Under the pieces are notes generated by a model. That model was not told the DNA's origin, searched no databases, and saw only the letters and a list, made by a program, of their open reading frames with translations. A stretch of DNA of 64,000 bases from Rhynchonema sp. JSB1_4 (lineage: Eukaryota; Nematoda; Chromadorea; Monhysterida; Xyalidae): NCBI GenBank assembly GCA_030248065.1, contig JASAMV010005647.1, positions 1-64,000 on the forward strand, in the 5' to 3' direction. Positions 55,012 to 64,000 of this stretch are shown in pieces. Numbering within the stretch: position 1 is the stretch's first letter; each line of letters begins with the position of its first letter. The position numbers were made by a program, and so were the translations under genes.

Positions 55012-57397
55012 ATCGGAGCTAGCATGGTAATGCTAAGCGACATATGGTTCATTCCCTATAGTGCGCTTTCTGAAAATTTTGATCGTGCGCTATTTCAACA
55101 ATACTCAGCCGAATGAGCTCAAACTTGCACACAATCTATATACCGTGCCCCAAAATGGCCACACAAAATTTCATCCCGCTGTGTGCCCACACGCGCAATC
55201 GCGGGCAAGATACAGTTGTCATTTTTGTAAAAACGTTCTTTCCCTTTTTTTTTTCCACAAAAAACTAGTCAGGGCCCAGACGTTACTGAACACCAAAAAT
55301 GTTAATATCGCATATGGGGTTTTCGCACACGAGAAACACGATGGTGCTATCGCCGACTTCGTAACTCCACGACTGAGACCGGTTCCAGACCATGACCACG
55401 ACATTTTGTATGTAAAGTGTGCTTCCCGAAGTAAAATTTCGCCGAAAAGTTGGGTTACCAGAACTATTAAAGTTGTTTATGTGGTTTTCGTACTCGAGAA
55501 ACACGGTGGTGCTATCGCCGAGTTCGTAACTTTTAGTATGAACGGTTCCAGACCATGACTTTTTGTACAGAATGTGTTGTTCTAAAGCCAAAATCAGCGG
55601 TTATATGTGTTTTTAATTTTTGTTACGTCAAAAATATATTAATTCCAATTCGTTAAATGTTTTTCAGCTCAAAAAGAGCCATAATGGACGCTCAGACACA
55701 CACAATAATGCATTAGTGCACGCTACGTAGTTGCCTGATTCATAAAGCGCACAATGTATTAAACACAACACACAGCCAGCCAGCCAGCACACACACACAC
55801 AGGCAGGCAGGCAGCCAGCACACACACACACAGGCAGCAAGCACAACAGGCAATGCAGCAATGCACGCGTAGTTACATATGTAGTAAAGCTTGTGAAGGA
55901 GATTGGCGAAGCGATGTCCGAGCGGTATAACGCGCAGCACTGAATATGAAAGGCCGCGGGTTCAAACATTCACGCGCGCAGCCAACTTTGTTGTATTTTT
56001 ACAAACTTTTAATGAATTCTGCATAACATTTTTCAGTTTTTTCGTGTTTTTATTTGAGATTAATTATTAAGCACAGGTGCGGTTCGAAGTTTATGCGCTG
56101 TGATGTCATTCATGATAAAATACGCACAAGGTATCAACTTCCTAATTATATAAAATTGCTGTTGCTCTCTAATATTCGAAGCATTTCCGCATTTTATAAT
56201 TTGACTTTTGATGGAAGATGGTAATTTTTACGTGACATTGAATCGAAGATCAGATGCGATGGCCGCCAACAAAGCAATCTGGAGACTGATGTTTGACACT
56301 CATTTCATTGCTGAAGCTGGAGGGACAGGGGGCATGGAAGTTCATTGCACAGCTTTGCTTGGTACTAAACCAACAAGTGCCATTCTCTGAGACGATGCGC
56401 ATTCAGTGCGCTATAAATGATGGTACCTAGGGTGTCAAATACATACCTGGCGGTAAATTAAAAAAAAAATAAATAACTTGACAAGTTACCATGTTCCTCA
56501 AAAGCATAGACATGCGCGTGGGGCACTGCGTTAGTTTTGTTTCAGTGGTGGGTGAAGACGCAGACACAAGCGTGTCTCCACTGTTAGAACCCCATAGTGA
56601 AATCGAAACACAAAATTGGCCTTATGTCACGATAACCACCGATTCATATATCCTGCCAAAAAGTACAGCATCCTTAAACTGACCCCCACACCTCATTGCG
56701 CTCATGTGCGTTGATTACTTGAGAAAAGTCTGATGGTCGACATTTTCTTAGTTAGAACCATTGCTTGCCGGAACTGAAAACTTTCTGTGCCTGATTTATC
56801 CGGGTTCTCTGTTTGACGCTTGCGCGATATAAAAGAACGACACAAGAAAGAAAAATGCCCCAAGGGGCATAAAAGAAATATGGTTCCCTGGCTGACTGGC
56901 ATAAAAGAACGATACTAGCTTGCACGACTTTGCTGATGTTTCATTAGGCACTGGAATAAACGTAAGTGTGTTCTGAGCTGTTTGATACCGAACAGTAGAC
57001 ATTGAACCATATTCCCGGCGCGAACTCTTTTGAACCAACGCCCAGCCGATATCGAAACTTTCGTGCAAACCCAGGCAACTGTTTCTTCTTTTCAACCTCA
57101 CGACGGTAACTGTGCAGTCTTCGGTTGCGCACGATGGTTCAACAAGGAGAGGAGTAAAGAGAATATTGCAATCTTTCAATATCTCCGTGCCCTGTGTCTC
57201 TGGTGGCAAGACAGCACGCGCCGGGAATATGGTTCAATGTCTACTGTTCGGTATCAAACAGCTCAGAACACACTTACGTTTATTCCAGTGCCTAATGAAA
57301 CATCAGCAAAGTCGTGCAAGCTAGTATCGTTCTTTTATGCCAGTCAGCCAGGGAACCATATTTCTTTTATGCCCCTTGGGGCATTTTTCTTTCTTGT
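55012..57397. mobile_element. 2.39-kb repeat, copy 2 (inverted)
   Basis: The reverse complement of 34874-37263 from end to end, starting ATCGGAGCTAGCATGG and ending TTTTTCTTTCTTGT. The terminal hairpin is at 56842-57397. The flanking bases differ from those of copy 1, so the ends are real element boundaries. Both copies have lost any intact long gene. Confidence 0.85.
55915..55967 (+). ncRNA. tRNA-like polymerase III promoter in repeat copy 2
   Basis: TGTCCGAGCGGTATAACGC and GGGTTCAAAC with the same spacing as in copy 1. Both boxes are preserved in the two copies although the DNA between them differs by at least one base. Confidence 0.45.
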
Positions 57398-59523
57398 GTA
57401 GGTACAATGTACCGCTTTTTTTCGAAAAGAACCATAACTGAATGGAGGTATTTGTATTCAAGTTGATGGCGACTCGACTGCACAGGTGTGCAAGGTACTC
57501 AACTGTCCGTTGACGTGTGGAGGAATAGAGATAAGGCATGTTGTTTGAAGGAAACGTAAACTGCTTTTGAGAGTTTTTCTTAATGCCGGAAATGGAAACA
57601 CAAACGTTTCAACGCTCACACAATGCTAAATTTATGCATCTGAGAAATGAAAATCAAATATCCTGCAGATCAGTGAAGCGGAGTTCCCATCGCGCAAAGG
57701 TCCACCACGTGGGCGCATGAGCGATAAAAGGGAACCATGCTTCGACCTTCACCATGCTGCCTGACGCTAATACATATCCACGTGTGCTTTGCACGCCAAA
57801 ACTAACAAACATGAAGCCAAAACGACAGCGAAAAATACACACTCAAAAATTCATTTGTGGGTTTCCGGAAAAACAGACACATACAATGTCTAAGTAAGCC
57901 GGACCGAGGTGAACATCAGAGGACAAGCCAACCCTGCGATGGTATCGTTGCAAAGCCACGGGTCAGCGGTTGGGGCGAAAAACGGGTTAGGCAAACTGCT
58001 TCATATTGGGACATTTGTGATGGCGTAAAATGTTGAGAACGCGTTTCTTGTTTCTGTTACAAACCGACCCCGTTCCAACAACGATCATCGCGTATACGCA
58101 TTGCGTCACAGTTTGTCTTACAATTATTGCGCAACATGAACATGGACGAAACACAAGATGCCGGACATAGAAGCAACCGGTAAAGCCGATGTCACGCACA
58201 TGCACGGTTCATGGGACTTGATACCTCTGATTAGTTGTGTTTTGTGTACTGTAGGCATAGATATGACTGAGCGCTATACTGCTTCGCAATGACAACAAAG
58301 CACGCATGCCCTGTCTTGTTTTTTCGCGTCCGGCATATGTCTAATTTCGGCTTCGGAAGGTAACCAAAATAATGGAAGTCACGCAAAGTTTGCCTTCTTT
58401 GCGATCTTGTTCACTGGCTCAAAGTCAGAGGTACTAACCCACAACTGGACTTGAAGTGTCATCGTGATTGACGGCCAAGTTCGAACTCAAGTCAAAACAA
58501 AACATAACGCGCGCGCAAACCATGACAAAAGCGGCGCATGCGGTAATCCAACGACAACAACGATGCGCATTATTGTGCGTGCAAACAGACACAAATTACG
58601 TCCAGTCATGCAACCGCCGCCGGACTTACAGCAACAGGTCCATGATCGACATCATCCATATGCCAGCACGACCGTGCGTCTGAGCTCTGTGGTCGTGGAA
58701 TTGTGCCGGATTAGTATATATACATAGATGAATATGTTGTGTGTCGTTGATATAAATTCGACTCAATTACAGTAGCTGGTCTCGGCTCCGCGGCTGTCTT
58801 CAACACATGATTTGTGCGTGATTGTGCTGCCGCGGTCTATGTATCTGTACAGTATATGTACCTGTTCGCTTTTTCCGTTCGGGCGACCGACAAAAAAGCT
58901 GCCGCACAAAACTATTGTTAATGTGTACGGCGCACGAAACGCCACTTGTGTGTGATGTTAAATTCGTGCTGTTGCCTGGAATTTATTGACACCGAGAATA
59001 ATATTATCTAAAACTTGGTGCCAGCAACCGCAGCAAACATAGGGGGGGCTCATGTGGTCCAACCAAGATTGAGCTAACAACAGCAGTGACTGGGGGTTGA
59101 CGCCTGACAAAAAAGGTAGCAAACCAGCCGGGACTGAACCAGAATCTGGCACTGGGTGCAAAATCATGAGAACACAAACAAAAACATGGTCACACAGGGA
59201 AGGTTTAGATCTGGCACATGGTACATGTGATGTCATTTTGCATTGTGAAGCCTGACTGAATGGCAACTCATATTATGTACGTTGGCTGCTGCTCACCGGT
59301 TACCAAATTTCCTGTCTGACTTCCTTCGAATATCTGGCTGCTTTTTGTTGCCCGCAGACCAGGCCACGGTGCTGTTGAGTCAATTTCCTGAGAGAGTCCA
59401 AAAACAAAGCGAATGCACGCTGTTTGCACAAATCATGAATCATGAATGCAATCACTGAAACACAGTTGCGGGTGTTGCCACTGGAAGCTGGAAAAGGTGT
59501 CCCTGACCCGAAAATTTGTACAA

Positions 59524-59670
59524 TACAGCGAACTCTCGTTATAACGAATTTCGACATAACGAATCCTGCGTTTTTTCGATTTTTGCTCTTCGTTGTAATT
59601 CGTTAACACCTCATAACGAACGTGTTAAGCGCGTGTCCTAAGCCGTCCGTTATAATGAGGATCGACTGTA
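59524..59670. mobile_element. TACAG-ended MITE with GTTATAACGAA words (pogo/Tigger-like)
   Basis: The left tip TACAGCGAACTCTCGTTATA and the right tip TATAATGAGGATCGACTGTA are inverted copies next to TA. Internal ATAACGAA words are repeated. Tips of this kind are typical of Tigger/pogo-derived MITEs. Confidence 0.7.
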
Positions 59671-60615
59671 TAACCAAGGAAGCAAGAAGGAAGGGAAACG
59701 CGAGCAAAACATCAGGTGCGCACGATTCGAGTAGCACACCAAGTAAAAGCAGACAATAACTCCTCAGATAAAGGGCAAAGGGAAACTGCCATCCTGCAGG
59801 ACCTTACAGTAGTACTGTTTTTTTGTTCATCTCACATGGAATGGACACAAGTTTTACTGCATAAAAACGTCCGGAACAACGCTGCAAGCAGCAGTCGGGG
59901 GTAAATTTATTGCAAATTTGGGTTTCAACGTGCGCGCGCGGCACCGAAATGAAACTTGATAAACAATATGCATTTTCATGATTAGATAAACGTTGCTTCA
60001 TCTTGTGGATATGGTTGGACCGCATTTAGCCACATCACGCAACGTATGTAGGTACATAGTACATCGTGTATTATATCAGAAATTATTAGAATATGCACCT
60101 CAACATAACATGGTCGCTGCATCTGCTTTACAATCCGACATTGTTTTGATAACACATCGAAAACTTTTATCTTGTTTTATACAACATTCAATTTAATCCC
60201 ATTGTGCAAAAATCAAACCATTATGTAACCAACTGTTCAGATGTGCAAAACTTAATATTGAAAATACACTTCACCGTTTAAAATTACCTACGACCGCAGC
60301 AACAAGTCACTTGACATTCTGTACAGCAATGAATATGGCACTTAGCTAAGTTTGTTGAAATGGCCCCATCAGAATAAATGTGATATGTTTTTGCTTCGCG
60401 AAAACGTATTAGCAAAGAAAGAGTCTCTCCAGAATATCGACATTTTCATAGCAATGTGCATAGTCGTGACGAATTGGGTTGCTCACGAGTTGAGCAAAAT
60501 TCCACAGAACAATAATTCTCTTCAGGGGATGATTTTGGGCCATGGTACTATCGCGCACATCACGCGGGAATACAGTTTACTGTACGTGACACTATACAAA
60601 CTCAGTCTCTACATG

Positions 60616-60621
60616 TTTATT
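60616..60621 (-). terminator. TDO polyadenylation signal
   Basis: TTTATT on the plus strand is AATAAA on the minus strand, 38 bases after the TDO stop. Confidence 0.55.
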
Positions 60622-60658
60622 ACGTATACATAGGGCATGATAAAACACTATGTTTGAA

Positions 60659-63979
<3,321 letters not shown>

Positions 63980-64000
63980 TTTGGCCTTGAGTTAGTCGAT

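Larger units (their letters stand above)
57398..60658. other. Intergenic, no supported gene
   Basis: An open minus-strand stretch at 57654-57842 has no clear splice partners. Apart from the MITE at 59524-59670 and a TDO polyA signal near 60616, I see nothing I can name. Confidence 0.4.

Noticed and set aside
57654..57842. Possible minus-strand exon rich in Trp and Phe
   Set aside because: It has an acceptor-like start, but no ATG, no partner exon and no polyA signal.
60352..60633. 93-codon open frame downstream of TDO
   Set aside because: The frame opens with a non-ATG codon and looks like chance in AT-rich DNA.

Overview
The window looks like nematode nuclear DNA. It has intron-rich genes with GT-AG introns and TTTCAG-like acceptors. 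It contains a cuticlin-type ZP-domain protein that closely resembles nematode cuticlins, a GT92 (former DUF23) glycosyltransferase, and a KNL-2 homologue. The species and clade cannot be fixed from the sequence. No rRNA, bacterial operon or CRISPR array is visible. All gene models were spliced by eye using reading frame, splice signals and family resemblance.

Layout. 164-4545 (+): 3' part of a peptide-O-xylosyltransferase gene whose beginning lies before the window and whose second visible exon carries two apparent frameshifts. 6436-9501 (+): complete 403-residue cuticlin with a TATA box and a polyA signal. 10901-25216 (+): a very long, about 26-exon KNL-2/M18BP1 homologue with two SANTA domains, a CENP-C-like motif and a SANT/Myb domain. 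26787-27373 (-): a 137-residue single-pass membrane protein. 28640-29831: a decayed hAT transposon. 30002-49017 (+): a NOSTRIN-type F-BAR/SH3 protein (about 726 residues, 14 exons); one of its introns contains a complete antisense GT92 gene (38190-40773, -). 50536-51096 (-): the last exon of an unrecognised membrane protein. 60659-63979 (-): a complete 440-residue tryptophan 2,3-dioxygenase with one GC-AG intron.

The genes do not form an obvious pathway. Kinetochore assembly, cuticle, proteoglycan synthesis, membrane trafficking and tryptophan catabolism simply lie side by side.

The rest is dominated by non-autonomous DNA elements, mostly hairpins with terminal inverted repeats. Many have arms made of a short family-specific word repeated over and over. 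There is a three-level nest of elements at 45302-47533, and a 2.39-kb repeat present twice in opposite orientation (34874-37263 and 55012-57397) that encloses 17.7 kb.

The most noteworthy signal is the KNL-2 gene. Its two SANTA domains share three intron positions and phases, which points to duplication of an exon cassette inside a centromere-licensing protein.
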